Positions 35,970-45,450 are shown, counted from the first letter of the stretch. The stretch: DNA of 64,000 bases from Streptococcaceae bacterium AF54-32pH5A (GCA_027682205.1 JAQDAD010000001.1:868001-932000); one strand, 5' to 3'. Numbers and translations are program-made. Notes: a model not told the origin generated them from the letters alone.

Positions 35970-37244
35970 ATGTTAGATATTAAACGTATTCGTACAGACT
36001 TTGATGCTGTCGCTGAAAAATTGGCTACACGTGGTGTAGATGCTGCTATCCTTAACGAGATGAAAGAAATCGACGCTAAACGTCGTGATATCTTGGTCAA
36101 GGTTGAAAATCTCAAGGCAGAACGTAACACAGTTTCTGCTGAGATTGCCCAAGCCAAGCGCAATAAGGAAAATGCAGATGACAAGATTGCTGCTATGCAA
36201 ACCCTATCTGCTGAAGTAAAAGCCTTGGATGCTGAATTGGCGGAAATCGATACTAAGTTGACAGAATTTACCACTACTCTTCCAAACATTCCAGCTGACA
36301 GCGTTCCTGTTGGAGCTGATGAGGATGACAACGTGGAAGTTCGCCGTTGGGGGACTCCACGCGAATTTGACTTTGAGCCAAAAGCTCACTGGGATCTGGG
36401 TGAAGACCTCGGTATCCTTGACTGGGAACGCGGTGGTAAGGTAACAGGCGCTCGTTTCCTCTTCTATAAAGGTCTTGGAGCTCGTTTGGAACGTGCTATC
36501 TACAACTTTATGTTGGATGAGCATGGTAAAGAAGGCTACACTGAAGTCATCACGCCTTACATGGTCAACCACGACTCTATGTTTGGGACTGGTCAATATC
36601 CAAAATTCAAGGAAGATACTTTTGAGCTCAGCGACACTAACTTTGTTCTCATCCCAACAGCGGAAGTGCCTCTTACAAACTACTACCGTGATGAAATCCT
36701 TGATGGCAAAGACCTGCCAATCTACTTCACTGCTATGAGTCCATCATTCCGTTCTGAGGCTGGTTCTGCTGGTCGTGATACTCGTGGCTTGATCCGTTTG
36801 CACCAATTCCACAAGGTTGAAATGGTTAAATTTGCCAAACCAGAAGAATCATATGAAGAATTAGAAAAAATGACAGCCAACGCTGAGAACATTCTTCAAA
36901 AACTCAACCTTCCTTACCGTGTGGTTGCTCTCTCTACTGGAGACATGGGCTTCTCAGCCGCAAAAACTTACGACTTGGAAGTTTGGATTCCAGCACAAAA
37001 TACCTACCGAGAAATCTCAAGCTGTTCAAACACAGAAGATTTCCAAGCGCGTCGTGCCCAAATCCGTTACCGTGATGAAGCCGATGGTAAGGTGAAACTC
37101 CTTCACACCTTGAACGGTTCTGGACTTGCAGTTGGACGTACAGTAGCTGCTATTCTTGAGAACTACCAAAATGAAGATGGTTCTGTGACCATTCCAGAAG
37201 TACTTCGTCCATACATGGGTGGAGCTGAAGTTATCAAACCATAA
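35970..37244 (+). CDS. serS: Serine-tRNA ligase
   Basis: This enzyme charges tRNA-Ser and tRNA-Sec with serine. The N-terminal coiled-coil arm (about 25-100; many Lys/Glu/Ala heptads) is followed by the class II core. Motif 2 is [14 protein letters not shown] (about 260-273) and motif 3 [12 protein letters not shown] (about 380-391). The start is the ATG at 35970, 7 bp after GGAG; the in-frame ATG at 35943 lies inside the T-box terminator. 424 residues is normal. Confidence 0.97.
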   Translation: MLDIKRIRTDFDAVAEKLATRGVDAAILNEMKEIDAKRRDILVKVENLKAERNTVSAEIAQAKRNKENADDKIAAMQTLSAEVKALDAELAEIDTKLTEFTTTLPNIPADSVPVGADEDDNVEVRRWGTPREFDFEPKAHWDLGEDLGILDWERGGKVTGARFLFYKGLGARLERAIYNFMLDEHGKEGYTEVITPYMVNHDSMFGTGQYPKFKEDTFELSDTNFVLIPTAEVPLTNYYRDEILDGKDLPIYFTAMSPSFRSEAGSAGRDTRGLIRLHQFHKVEMVKFAKPEESYEELEKMTANAENILQKLNLPYRVVALSTGDMGFSAAKTYDLEVWIPAQNTYREISSCSNTEDFQARRAQIRYRDEADGKVKLLHTLNGSGLAVGRTVAAILENYQNEDGSVTIPEVLRPYMGGAEVIKP

Positions 37245-37249
37245 AAAAT

Positions 37250-37282
37250 AAGGCCTAGCTAAATAATAGCTAGACCTTTTTT
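37250..37282. terminator. Bidirectional terminator between serS and the TDT gene
   Basis: AAGGcCTAGCT / AGCTAGaCCTT, a stem with one mismatch, has T runs on the plus strand and A runs upstream. Confidence 0.75.
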
Positions 37283-38169
37283 CGTAACCAAATCAGATAA
37301 GCGCCCAATACAAAGAATAAAATAATCAAGCAAATAGCAGTTTCAGCAATGACCAGATAATCTAGGAAAGGGAGTTTCAAAATTCTCTGAGCCATCTTGA
37401 GAGAGGTAGCTGTGATAATGGTTGGAAAGGTGAGTGCTGAGAAGGCTGGTTGAAAGCCTTGTTTTAAAATATTGGGCAGACGAGTTAAAACAAAGAAAAA
37501 GAAAGATTGAGAGGCCAAGATCATGACGATTAAGAGCCAAGTCGGTAGGCTGGCTCCTCCAACCCGAACTAGGGAAGCCAAGAGTAGAGAAAAAGGAGCA
37601 CAGTAGATCCCTTCTTGTCCAAGTAAGGCTAGTGGGAGTGGATGTTTCTTTAAATCGCTATAAATAAGCGGATAGAGATAGAAGGTCAAGACAAAACCAA
37701 AACTCAAGGTCGCATAGGCAATCTCGATAATGCCTACCAGAGGATAGGTCAAGGCTGCCACAGCTATCCCCACATAGAGCACCGTCCAGCTAGGAGTCGC
37801 ATTGACCCTCCGACCAGGACAGGCGAATTTGATGGTAAAAGTAGCAATCAAGACCAAATCCAAGAGAAATGAAAACCACCATAGCCCTTGCGCTACTAAG
37901 GGAAGATGAGGGAACAAGCGAAAGACATAAGTTGATAAAATCATTCCAGCCATGGGAAAGGTCGCCATTCCTGACAAAAGAGGGGGTTTGGTCAATTCTT
38001 GCTTGGTTTCAGACCAATTTCCTAGATGAAAAAGGAGAAAGAAGATCCATAGGACCAATCCTGTCAGACTAAAAAGATGGGACAGAACAGGCCAAGTATC
38101 CGCAATCAGGTTTCCTGCACCTGCCAAACCTAACAAACAACCAGAAAATACCAAGGGGAGTTTTTTCAT
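37270..38169 (-). CDS. TDT family transporter (TehA / C4-dicarboxylate-type)
   Basis: This is a polytopic membrane protein of the TehA/SLAC1-like TDT family, 299 residues with about nine or ten hydrophobic helices. It starts MKKLPLVFSGCLLGLAGAGN, the pattern typical of the family's first helix, and ends in a lysine after the last helix. Relatives export anions or confer tellurite tolerance; the substrate here is unknown. The gene is monocistronic. Confidence 0.85.
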   Translation of the reverse strand: MKKLPLVFSGCLLGLAGAGNLIADTWPVLSHLFSLTGLVLWIFFLLFHLGNWSETKQELTKPPLLSGMATFPMAGMILSTYVFRLFPHLPLVAQGLWWFSFLLDLVLIATFTIKFACPGRRVNATPSWTVLYVGIAVAALTYPLVGIIEIAYATLSFGFVLTFYLYPLIYSDLKKHPLPLALLGQEGIYCAPFSLLLASLVRVGGASLPTWLLIVMILASQSFFFFVLTRLPNILKQGFQPAFSALTFPTIITATSLKMAQRILKLPFLDYLVIAETAICLIILFFVLGAYLIWLRKKV

Positions 38170-38229
38170 TGCAACCTCCGTTAATCATATTATTATCAGT
38201 ATAGCATAAAAACCCTTAAAATAGCATAG

Positions 38230-38265
38230 AAAAATGAAGACTGGATTACTCAGCCTTCATTTTTT
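38230..38265 (-). terminator. Terminator after the AhpD-like gene
   Basis: The stem AATGAAGgCTG / CAGtCTTCATT on the minus strand is followed by TTT. Confidence 0.7.
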
Positions 38266-38279
38266 CTTTATGGTTCGAA

Positions 38280-38828
38280 CTAGACATAGGGTTGCAATTC
38301 TGGGTTAATTGGTGTATCAGCCAAGTTATTAGCATAGTTGCAAAGGCTGGCTAGGCTGACACCGAGAACCACATCCAAGGCATTTTGCTGCGTATAGCCA
38401 GCTTCTAAAAATTCACTAAGCGCCTCATCCCCTACACGTCCTTTGGTATTTATGACTGCCAAGGTAAACTTGGCCAGAGTATCTAGCTTAGGATCTGATT
38501 CGATTGGAGTGCGATTGCGAAGGGCTTGAAGAAGATCATCATTCATTTGGATTTGTTTGATTGAAAAGGCAGTATGGCCAGCCACGCAGAAAGCACATCC
38601 ATTGGTTACGGCAGCTGTGATTTGCACTACTTCACGCTCTACTGGTGTCAGGCTGTTGCGGCGGTTAATGGCTCCGACAGTTCGGTAGGCTTCAAGGGCG
38701 GTAGGGGCATTTGCCAAGAGACCGATTAGGTTGGGAATATAGTCATTGTTATCTTTTTGTACTGTTTCAAGAACTTCTTTTACTTCTGCTGGTGCTGATT
38801 CTACTGTGTGGATGGTAAATGTTGTCAT
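38280..38828 (-). CDS. Carboxymuconolactone decarboxylase family protein (AhpD-like)
   Basis: This is a small all-helical alkylhydroperoxidase-like protein of 182 residues. The redox motif CxxC with following His is present: GCAFCVAGHTAF (about 100-111), preceded by the conserved VEREVVQITAAVTN. This suggests peroxidase or thiol-disulfide activity, as in AhpD, but the physiological partner is unknown. No ahpC or lpd gene is nearby. It is monocistronic. Confidence 0.88.
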   Translation of the reverse strand: MTTFTIHTVESAPAEVKEVLETVQKDNNDYIPNLIGLLANAPTALEAYRTVGAINRRNSLTPVEREVVQITAAVTNGCAFCVAGHTAFSIKQIQMNDDLLQALRNRTPIESDPKLDTLAKFTLAVINTKGRVGDEALSEFLEAGYTQQNALDVVLGVSLASLCNYANNLADTPINPELQPYV

Positions 38829-38929
38829 AAGAAACCTCTTTTCATTTTATTGTCATTTAGTCTATCATAGAATTTCTTCTTTGGATAATATATATTTTCA
38901 ATTGCCATGATAGGAAATGTTTATGAAAT

Positions 38930-38955
38930 AAAAAAATCACACTAAGAGTGTGATT
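38930..38955 (-). terminator. Terminator after the AGCS symporter gene
   Basis: The perfect 9-bp stem AATCACACT / AGTGTGATT on the minus strand is followed by TTTTT. Confidence 0.85.
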
Positions 38956-38958
38956 GGG

Positions 38959-40281
38959 CTAGTGTTTAAAATACTTTTTGGTTTCGGCAATAACGACTGG
39001 CGACAAGACCAAAAGGGCAATTAAGTTTGGTAGAGCCATTAATGCATTGACGATATCTGCAATAATCCAGACCATATCCAACTCGATGAATCCTCCCAAC
39101 AAGACCATGAGCACAAAGACCAGTCGATAGAGCCAGATAAAGCGAACGCCAAACAGAAACTCGAAACAGCGCTCTCCGTAGTAATTCCAGCCGAGAATTG
39201 TCGTAAAGGCAAAGAGAACAAGGAAAATAGTCAAAAGAGCAGGGCCAAAATGTGAAAAAACTGTTGAAAAGGCTGACTGGGTCAAAGCAACACCATTCAA
39301 ATCACCGCTCCAAACACCAGTCACCAAGATTGTCAGACCTGTCAGAGTACAGATAATCAACGTATCAATAAAAGTTCCTGTCATGGAAATCAAGCCTTGC
39401 TCGACCGGCTCATTAGTCTTAGCTGCAGCTGCTGCAATCGGAGCTGAACCAAGACCAGATTCGTTAGAAAAGACTCCTCGCGCCACACCGTTTTGGATAG
39501 CCATCCGAATGCTGGCACCTGCAAAACCACCTACCGCAGCTACTGGGCTGAAAGCAGAGGTAAAGATTAGGGCAAGTGTGGCTGGGATTTTCTCGATATT
39601 AAAGAATATCACAATCAAGGTTCCTAGAATATAGACGATAGCCATAAAAGGAACGACTGCTGTTGAAACCTTGGAAATGGATTTGAGTCCACCAAAGACG
39701 GCAATTCCTACAAAAATGGATAAAATAAGAGCCGTGATAGCTGGATCAATTTGAGCCGTATTTTGGATAGATTCTGTAATTGAATTGACTTGGGTAAAGG
39801 TACCAATTCCTAGAAGGGCCACTAATACACCAGCTAGAGCAAAGAAGATTGCAAGGGGACGCCACTTTTCTCCCATACCCAAAAGAATGTAGTGCATGGG
39901 CCCTCCAGCTACAGCTCCATTTGCATCCTTGCTACGGTATTTGATAGCCAGCAAGCCTTCAGCATACTTGGTTGCCATCCCAAAGAAGGCTGCCATCCAC
40001 ATCCAAAAGAGAGCACCTGGCCCACCAACCTTAATAGCTGTCGCAACTCCGATGATATTTCCCGTTCCAACAGTGGCTGCAAGGGCTGTACATAGTGCAG
40101 CAAAACTGGACACATCTCCATGTCCCTTGTCCTTTGTAAAGATCAACTGAAAGGCCTTGGGGAGACGAGCTATCTGTAAAAGCCCTAGTCGGATGGTCAG
40201 ATAGATACCCGTTCCGACCAATAAGATTAAGAGGGGAGGTCCCCAAACGAAAGCATCAATTGATTTAAGCAATTCTAACAT
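38959..40281 (-). CDS. Alanine/glycine:cation symporter (AGCS family)
   Basis: This is a sodium-coupled small amino acid importer. At 440 residues it has about ten helices and the AGCS blocks VGTGNIIGVATAIKVGGPGA (about 71-90), WMAAFFGMATKYAE and GVFSNESGLGSAPIAAAAA (about 266-284). A glycine riboswitch with its own terminator lies directly upstream, so the substrate is probably glycine, perhaps also alanine. Monocistronic, with a near-consensus promoter. Confidence 0.95.
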   Translation of the reverse strand: MLELLKSIDAFVWGPPLLILLVGTGIYLTIRLGLLQIARLPKAFQLIFTKDKGHGDVSSFAALCTALAATVGTGNIIGVATAIKVGGPGALFWMWMAAFFGMATKYAEGLLAIKYRSKDANGAVAGGPMHYILLGMGEKWRPLAIFFALAGVLVALLGIGTFTQVNSITESIQNTAQIDPAITALILSIFVGIAVFGGLKSISKVSTAVVPFMAIVYILGTLIVIFFNIEKIPATLALIFTSAFSPVAAVGGFAGASIRMAIQNGVARGVFSNESGLGSAPIAAAAAKTNEPVEQGLISMTGTFIDTLIICTLTGLTILVTGVWSGDLNGVALTQSAFSTVFSHFGPALLTIFLVLFAFTTILGWNYYGERCFEFLFGVRFIWLYRLVFVLMVLLGGFIELDMVWIIADIVNALMALPNLIALLVLSPVVIAETKKYFKH

Positions 40282-40303
40282 TCTATTCTCCTATCTTTTC
40301 AAC

Positions 40304-40340
40304 CCCAAAAGAAAGAGCACATGCAAGATACATGTACTCT
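40304..40340 (-). terminator. Expression-platform terminator of the glycine riboswitch
   Basis: On the minus strand AGAGTACATG / CATGTGCTCT, a 10-bp stem with one G-U pair, is followed by TTCTTTT. It is located between the aptamer and the symporter start. Confidence 0.8.
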
Positions 40341-40369
40341 GGAATGCTTAGATAAATGCTAAAAAGCGG

Positions 40370-40475
40370 TCTATCCTAGCTCTGTCCTTTTACCTGAGAG
40401 TTTGAGCAGTTGCCTGCCTTGCCCCTTCGGTGCCTTTACGGTCTCTCCAGAGTTCCGTCCATTTACAGTCATGGA
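40370..40475 (-). promoter_or_regulatory. Glycine riboswitch upstream of the AGCS symporter
   Basis: The minus strand contains the gcvT-type glycine aptamer core: GGAGAGACC, CACCGAAGGGGCAA, AAACTCTCAGG and AAAAGGACAGAG in that order. I see one aptamer, not the tandem pair. With the downstream terminator it is a transcriptional switch. Whether glycine turns the gene on or off is not decided by the sequence alone. Confidence 0.9.
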
Positions 40476-40535
40476 AAACAAACCTTTCTCCACTTCTATT
40501 AAACTTCATTCGGTGTTGGTATTTTATTTTTTATT

Positions 40536-40564
40536 ATTCTACAAGAAAAGTTAGCCTTTGTCAA
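40536..40564 (-). promoter_or_regulatory. Promoter for the riboswitch-AGCS transcript
   Basis: On the minus strand TTGACA and TAGAAT are 17 bp apart. Confidence 0.75.
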
Positions 40565-40587
40565 TATTTTCTATGAAAATTTTTAGT

Positions 40588-40614
40588 TTTCATTTCTTTT
40601 TTTCGGAAATGAAA
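40588..40614. promoter_or_regulatory. Inverted repeat between the divergent AGCS and piu promoters
   Basis: TTTCATTTC - 9 bp - GAAATGAAA is a perfect 9+9 inverted repeat lying between the two divergent -35 regions. It could be a regulator site; none is identified. Confidence 0.45.
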
Positions 40615-40634
40615 GTTCCCTTATTTTTACATTA

Positions 40635-40649
40635 AATTGTCAGAAAATT
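40635..40649. promoter_or_regulatory. CodY-box-like sequence upstream of piuB
   Basis: AATTGTCAGAAAATT differs at one of 15 positions from the CodY consensus AATTTTCWGAAAATT and ends 2 bp before the piuB -35. Confidence 0.6.
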
Positions 40650-40651
40650 TA

Positions 40652-40680
40652 TTGACAGATTAAAGAAATCGTGTTACAGT
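40652..40680 (+). promoter_or_regulatory. Promoter for piuBCDA
   Basis: TTGACA, 17 bp, TACAGT, 50 bp before the piuB start. Confidence 0.65.
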
Positions 40681-40729
40681 AATATCCGCAGGTATCTTTC
40701 GATACCAAATCTACATGAAAGGACGGGGC

Positions 40730-41689
40730 ATGAAACTTTCTCATTATTTAACTGGCTTACTTCTACTCTTGATCTTTCTCTCTATCAGCATTGGAACCAG
40801 TGATTTTTCTTGGGAAAAATTTTTTGCTTTCGACCAGCAGACCTGGCTCCTTTTTCAAGAGTCGCGTCTCCCAAGAACCATCAGCATTCTCCTGACAGCC
40901 TCTAGTATGAGCATGGCAGGACTCCTCATGCAGACCATCACTCAAAATCAATTTGCTGCTCCGAGTACAGTTGGAACGACTGAAGCCGCCAAACTCGGAA
41001 TGGTACTGAGCCTCTTTGTCTTTCCGTCAGCGAGCCTGACCCAAAAGATGCTCTTTGCTTTTGTCTCATCAATTATATTTACCCTCTTCTTTCTGGCTTT
41101 TATGACTATTTTTTCTGTAAAGGAAAGGTGGATGTTGCCCTTGATTGGGATCATCTATAGCGGGATTATCGGTTCTGTCACAGAAGTTATCGCCTATCGT
41201 TTCAATCTGGTTCAGAGTATGACCGCTTGGACCCAGGGCTCCTTCTCCATGATTCAGACCCATCAGTATGAGTGGCTCTTCTTAGGACTCATTATCCTGA
41301 TAGCCGTCTGGAAATTGTCCCAAACCTTTACCATCATGAATCTGGGAAAGGAAACCAGCGAGAGTTTGGGGATTTCCTACTCCCTGCTTGAAAAACTGGC
41401 TCTCTTTCTGGTGGCGCTAACGACAAGCGTCACCATGATTACCGTGGGTGGCTTGCCTTTTCTCGGGGTCATCGTTCCCAATCTTGTTCGCAAGCGCTAT
41501 GGAGATAATCTGAGCCAAACCAAACTTATCGTCGCACTGGTCGGCGCCAATCTGGTTCTGGTCTGCGATATCCTATCCCGAGTTCTAATTCGGCCTTATG
41601 AGCTATCTGTCAGTCTCCTACTAGGAATCATTGGTAGCCTCGTCTTTATCCTACTTCTCTGGAGAGGAGGGCGAAAAGATGCAACTTAA
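40730..41689 (+). CDS. piuB: Siderophore ABC transporter permease PiuB (FecCD family)
   Basis: This is one of two membrane subunits of the ferric-siderophore importer also called FatDCEB. It has about nine or ten hydrophobic helices. The FecCD signatures are SRLPRTISILLTASSMSMAG (about 47-66), the QNQFAAPSTVGTTEAAKLG block, and the coupling-helix region GGLPFLGVIVPNLVRKRYG. I use the second ATG at 40730 because AAAGGA lies 6 bp upstream of it; an ATG 15 bp earlier has no ribosome site. 319 residues. It overlaps piuC by 11 bp. Confidence 0.93.
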   Translation: MKLSHYLTGLLLLLIFLSISIGTSDFSWEKFFAFDQQTWLLFQESRLPRTISILLTASSMSMAGLLMQTITQNQFAAPSTVGTTEAAKLGMVLSLFVFPSASLTQKMLFAFVSSIIFTLFFLAFMTIFSVKERWMLPLIGIIYSGIIGSVTEVIAYRFNLVQSMTAWTQGSFSMIQTHQYEWLFLGLIILIAVWKLSQTFTIMNLGKETSESLGISYSLLEKLALFLVALTTSVTMITVGGLPFLGVIVPNLVRKRYGDNLSQTKLIVALVGANLVLVCDILSRVLIRPYELSVSLLLGIIGSLVFILLLWRGGRKDAT

Positions 41690-42635
41690 AAGCAAACATG
41701 TGAAACTATTCTGTATTCTTATTATTCTGGCCATCGGAGTTTGTCTCCTCTACTTTTGGCCTATTAGTCACCTATCTGTCTTTGCTTGGAAACTGCGTTC
41801 CCAAAAAATCATCGTTTATCTCTTGGTAGCCATCGCGACAGGGATTTCGACCATTAGTTTTCAAACCCTGACGGAAAATCGCTTTCTGACGCCAAGTATT
41901 TTGGGAATCGAATCCTTCTATGTCTTGCTACAGACCCTGCTGCTGGTTTTTGAAAGCAAATTTCTTCAGCTTGAGAAGTCTCCTGTCTTAGAATTTCTAG
42001 TCTTGCTTCTGCTTCAATCCCTCTTTTTCCTCGCCTTACAAGGCTACTTGAAAACGCTGATGAAGCAAGATCTGGTCTTCATCCTGCTGATCTGCCTAGC
42101 CCTCGGAAGTCTCTTTCGAAATATCAGTACCTTCCTCCAAGTCCTGATGGATCCAAATGAATACGATAAACTGCAGAACAGTCTCTTTGCCTCCTTTCAG
42201 CATCTCAACACTTCCATCCTAGCCATCGGTTCTCTAATCATCCTCGCTTTGACAATCTTTTTCTTTCGAAAAGCAGTTATTCTGGATGTCTTGCACCTGC
42301 AAAGAGAAACGGCTCAGATACTGGGACTCGATGTTGAAAAAGAACAGAGAGAGCTCCTCTGGGGCATTGTGCTTTTGACCTCAACGGCCACTGCCTTGGT
42401 AGGTCCTATGGCCTTCTTCGGCTTTATGCTAGCCAATCTCACCTACCTGATTGTCAAAGACTATCGGCACAAATTGCTCTTTATCGTAGCCATTCTGGTC
42501 GGATTTATCAGTTTGACCTTGGGGCAAGCCCTCATTGAACGAGTCTTTGCACTGGAAATTCGTATCAGCATGATTATCGAGAGTGTGGGTGGTTTCTTAT
42601 TCTTTATCTTACTCTACAGGAGGGCGCGTCAGTGA
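41679..42635 (+). CDS. piuC: Siderophore ABC transporter permease PiuC (FecCD family)
   Basis: The second permease, partner of PiuB, has about 318 residues. The start at 41679 (MQLKSKHVKLFCI) is preceded by GGAGGG at 8-bp spacing. Family features: ISTISFQTLTENRFLTPSIL (about 53-72), the coupling region GPMAFFGFMLANLTYLIVKD and the last helix MIIESVGGFLFFILLY. Its end overlaps the piuD start by 4 bp. Confidence 0.93.
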   Translation: MQLKSKHVKLFCILIILAIGVCLLYFWPISHLSVFAWKLRSQKIIVYLLVAIATGISTISFQTLTENRFLTPSILGIESFYVLLQTLLLVFESKFLQLEKSPVLEFLVLLLLQSLFFLALQGYLKTLMKQDLVFILLICLALGSLFRNISTFLQVLMDPNEYDKLQNSLFASFQHLNTSILAIGSLIILALTIFFFRKAVILDVLHLQRETAQILGLDVEKEQRELLWGIVLLTSTATALVGPMAFFGFMLANLTYLIVKDYRHKLLFIVAILVGFISLTLGQALIERVFALEIRISMIIESVGGFLFFILLYRRARQ

Positions 42636-43384
42636 AACTAGAAAACATTGACAAATCCATTCAAAAACAGGATATTTTGCAAGGTATTTCGCTTGAAATC
42701 AGTCCTCAAAAACTGACTGCCTTTATTGGTCCAAATGGAGCTGGAAAGTCAACTCTCCTCTCCATTATGAGCAGACTGACCAAGAAAGATCAGGGAGTTC
42801 TCAGTATCAAGGGGCGTGAAATCGAGAGCTGGAATTCGCAAGAACTAGCCAAAGAACTCACCATCCTAAAGCAGAAGATTAATTACCAAGCCAAATTGAC
42901 CGTTGAAGAATTAGTCAGCTTTGGACGTTTTCCCTACAGCCGTGGTCGACTGAAGGCAGAAGACTGGGAAAAAATCCGAGAAACTCTGGACTATCTGGAA
43001 CTGACCAACTTAAAAGACCGCTATATCGATAGCCTGTCTGGAGGACAACTCCAGCGGGTCTTTATCGCCATGGTACTGGCCCAGGATACGGACTTTATCT
43101 TGCTAGACGAACCGCTCAACAATCTCGATATCAAACAAAGCGTCAGCATGATGCAGATACTTCGACGACTGGTGGAAGAACTCGGAAAGACCATTATCAT
43201 CGTCCTCCACGATATCAACATGGCCAGCCAGTATGCGGATGAAATTGTTGCCTTCAAGGACGGTCAAGTCTTTTGCAAGGGAACGACTGCTCAAATCATG
43301 CAGGCTGACCTGCTCAGTCAACTCTATGAGATTCCCATCACACTGGCTGATATCAATGGCAAAAAGATCTGTATCTATAGCTAG
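42632..43384 (+). CDS. piuD: Siderophore ABC transporter ATP-binding protein PiuD
   Basis: This ATPase drives siderophore import. Walker A is GPNGAGKST (about 32-40), the signature LSGGQLQRV (about 134-142), Walker B DFILLDEPLNNLD (about 154-166), and the switch His is in IIVLHDINMA (about 189-198). The start is a GTG, 9 bp after AGGAGGG. The 250-residue length is normal. Confidence 0.95.
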   Translation: MKLENIDKSIQKQDILQGISLEISPQKLTAFIGPNGAGKSTLLSIMSRLTKKDQGVLSIKGREIESWNSQELAKELTILKQKINYQAKLTVEELVSFGRFPYSRGRLKAEDWEKIRETLDYLELTNLKDRYIDSLSGGQLQRVFIAMVLAQDTDFILLDEPLNNLDIKQSVSMMQILRRLVEELGKTIIIVLHDINMASQYADEIVAFKDGQVFCKGTTAQIMQADLLSQLYEIPITLADINGKKICIYS

Positions 43385-43482
43385 ACAAGCAGAACTCATG
43401 TTAGAAAATCCTCTGTCTCTTGGTCAATAAGCCTATCTAAGAGACTCCCTAGATCGTTATCACATTTTAAAAAGGAGACATT

Positions 43483-44454
43483 ATGAAAACATCCCTTAAA
43501 CTTTATCTCACTGCCCTAGTGGCCAGCTTCTTGCTTTTCCTTGGTGCATGTAGCACAAACACAAACTCAAGCACTAGCCAGACGGAGACAAGCAGTTCTG
43601 CTCCAACAGAAGTGACCATTAAAAGCTCACTAGACGATGTCACGCTTTCAAAAGTTCCAGAGAAAATCGTTGTCTTCGACCTCGGCGCTGCGGATACTAT
43701 CCGAGCTCTTGGATTTGAAAAGAATATCGTCGGAATGCCTACAAAAACTGTTCCAACCTATCTCAAAGGCCTAGCTGAAAAAGTTAAAAATGTTGGTTCA
43801 ATGAAAGAGCCTGATTTAGAAGCTATTGCCGCCCTTGAACCAGATTTGATTATCGCTTCACCGCGTACCCAAAAATTCGTAGACAAGTTCAAAGAAATCG
43901 CTCCAACAGTCCTCTTCCAAGCAAGCAAGGACGACTACTGGACTTCAACTAAAACCAACATCCAATCCTTAGCAGGCGCCTTTGGTGAAACAGGTACACA
44001 GAAAGCCAAGGAAGAATTGGCTAACCTAGACAAGAGCATCCAAGAAGTTGCTTCTAAAAATGAAAGTTCTGACAAAAAAGCCCTTGCTATCCTCCTCAAC
44101 GAAGGAAAAATGGCTGCCTTTGGTGCCCAATCTCGTTTCTCCTTCTTGTATCAAACCTTGAAATTCAAGCCAACTGACACTAAATTTGAAGACTCTCGCC
44201 ACGGACAAGAAGTCAGCTTTGAAAGTGTCAAAGAAATCAATCCTGATATCCTCTTTGTCATCAACCGTACCCTTGCCATCGGTGGTGACAACTCTAGCAA
44301 CGACGGCGTCCTAGAAAATGCCCTCATCGCTGAAACTCCTGCTGCTAAAAACGGTAAGATCATCCAACTAACACCAGACCTCTGGTATCTAAGCGGTGGC
44401 GGTCTTGAATCAACAAAACTCATGATTGAAGATGCTCAAAAGGCTTTGAAATAA
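43483..44454 (+). CDS. piuA: Siderophore-binding lipoprotein PiuA
   Basis: This is the extracellular substrate-binding lipoprotein of the Piu system, which in pneumococcus captures catechol-type ferric complexes. The lipobox FLGACS (Cys at about 23) follows a hydrophobic signal. A Ser/Thr-rich linker (24-42) precedes the two-lobe periplasmic-binding fold, with VVFDLGAADTIRALGF, EPDLEAIAALEPDLIIASPR and WYLSGGGLESTKLM. The 323 residues are very close to pneumococcal PiuA as I recall it. It lies 98 bp after piuD with AAGGAG at the start, and a terminator follows. Confidence 0.95.
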   Translation: MKTSLKLYLTALVASFLLFLGACSTNTNSSTSQTETSSSAPTEVTIKSSLDDVTLSKVPEKIVVFDLGAADTIRALGFEKNIVGMPTKTVPTYLKGLAEKVKNVGSMKEPDLEAIAALEPDLIIASPRTQKFVDKFKEIAPTVLFQASKDDYWTSTKTNIQSLAGAFGETGTQKAKEELANLDKSIQEVASKNESSDKKALAILLNEGKMAAFGAQSRFSFLYQTLKFKPTDTKFEDSRHGQEVSFESVKEINPDILFVINRTLAIGGDNSSNDGVLENALIAETPAAKNGKIIQLTPDLWYLSGGGLESTKLMIEDAQKALK

Positions 44455-44461
44455 GTAAGAA

Positions 44462-44494
44462 AACCCAACATCGCCTGATGTTGGGTTATTTTTC
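44462..44494. terminator. Terminator after piuA (bidirectional with yidD)
   Basis: A perfect 11-bp stem, AACCCAACATC / GATGTTGGGTT, has a tract ATTTTTC on the plus strand. It overlaps the yidD stop codon. Confidence 0.8.
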
Positions 44495-44728
44495 TTCTTG
44501 ATTTCGTTTGAGGGAAAAGTTGTCTGGCACAGGATCCTTGCCTATTTTTGACCAGGGGTGGCAACGCAAAATCCGAGCCAAGCCCATCAAAACTCCCTTG
44601 AAGCCATGTTTTTCAATAGCCTGGATCATATAGTTGGAACAGGTAGGCTCAAAACGACAAGAGGGTGGAAAGGCTGGTGAGATAAAGCGTTGGTAAAAGC
44701 GAACTGGCGCTATTAAGATTCGTTTCAT
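44486..44728 (-). CDS. yidD: Membrane protein insertion efficiency factor YidD
   Basis: This is a small amphipathic protein that helps YidC insert membrane proteins. The 80 residues contain the family pattern YQRFISP (about 13-19), [15 protein letters not shown] (about 24-38) and RCHPWSKIG. It is the last gene of the minus-strand run and abuts rluB. Confidence 0.94.
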   Translation of the reverse strand: MKRILIAPVRFYQRFISPAFPPSCRFEPTCSNYMIQAIEKHGFKGVLMGLARILRCHPWSKIGKDPVPDNFSLKRNQEEK

Positions 44729-45450
44729 TATTTCTTGGTTACTGCCATAGTATGCAGTTGGCTGATTTCTTTTTTGTTAAGGCGACGGGATTCTCCGGGA
44801 CGAAGACCCGTCAAATCTAAGTGTCCAAAGCGTGTCCGAGACAACTTATCCACTTGGAGGCCAACGGCTTCAAACATTTTTTTAACCTGATGGTTACGTC
44901 CTTCATGGATGGTCAACTGCACTACTGAGCGATTTTTGACTGGATCCACTTTGAGAATCTCATAGACAGCAGGCTTGGTTTTCTTACCATCAATCTCAAG
45001 ACCACGGGTCAAGGGGCGGAGGTTTTCTTTGTTGGCCACACCTTTAACACGCGCGACATAGACCTTGTCAATCTCATTACGAGGATGAATCATTTCATCA
45101 GTAAAGTCACCGTCATTGGTCAAAATCAAAACACCTGATGTATCCCAGTCCAAACGTCCCACAGGGTAGATGCGCTCTTTGACATTGGGCAAGAGGTCAA
45201 CAACAGTCTTGCGGCCCTTGTCATCTGTCACACTGGAAATCACTCCACGGGGTTTGTTAAGCAGATAGTAGACCTTTTCTTCGTTGTAGATGGGCTGGCC
45301 TTCTACTTCGACCTTATCACCAGCCTTGATGGTCGTTGCTAGTTCACGCACCACTTGGCCGTTGACGGTCACCAAGCCTTGCTTGATCAGCTCTTCTGCT
45401 TTTCTCCTACTGGCCACACCTGCGTGGGCAATATATTTATTGATTCTCAT
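44728..45450 (-). CDS. rluB: 23S rRNA pseudouridine synthase RluB family
   Basis: This protein makes pseudouridine in 23S rRNA (the RluB/RsuA group). An S4 RNA-binding domain ([20 protein letters not shown], about 1-60) is followed by the catalytic domain with [17 protein letters not shown] (catalytic Asp at about 100) and the conserved [12 protein letters not shown] (about 180-191). At 240 residues it has the normal length. Its start overlaps the end of scpB by 14 bp. Confidence 0.93.
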   Translation of the reverse strand: MRINKYIAHAGVASRRKAEELIKQGLVTVNGQVVRELATTIKAGDKVEVEGQPIYNEEKVYYLLNKPRGVISSVTDDKGRKTVVDLLPNVKERIYPVGRLDWDTSGVLILTNDGDFTDEMIHPRNEIDKVYVARVKGVANKENLRPLTRGLEIDGKKTKPAVYEILKVDPVKNRSVVQLTIHEGRNHQVKKMFEAVGLQVDKLSRTRFGHLDLTGLRPGESRRLNKKEISQLHTMAVTKK

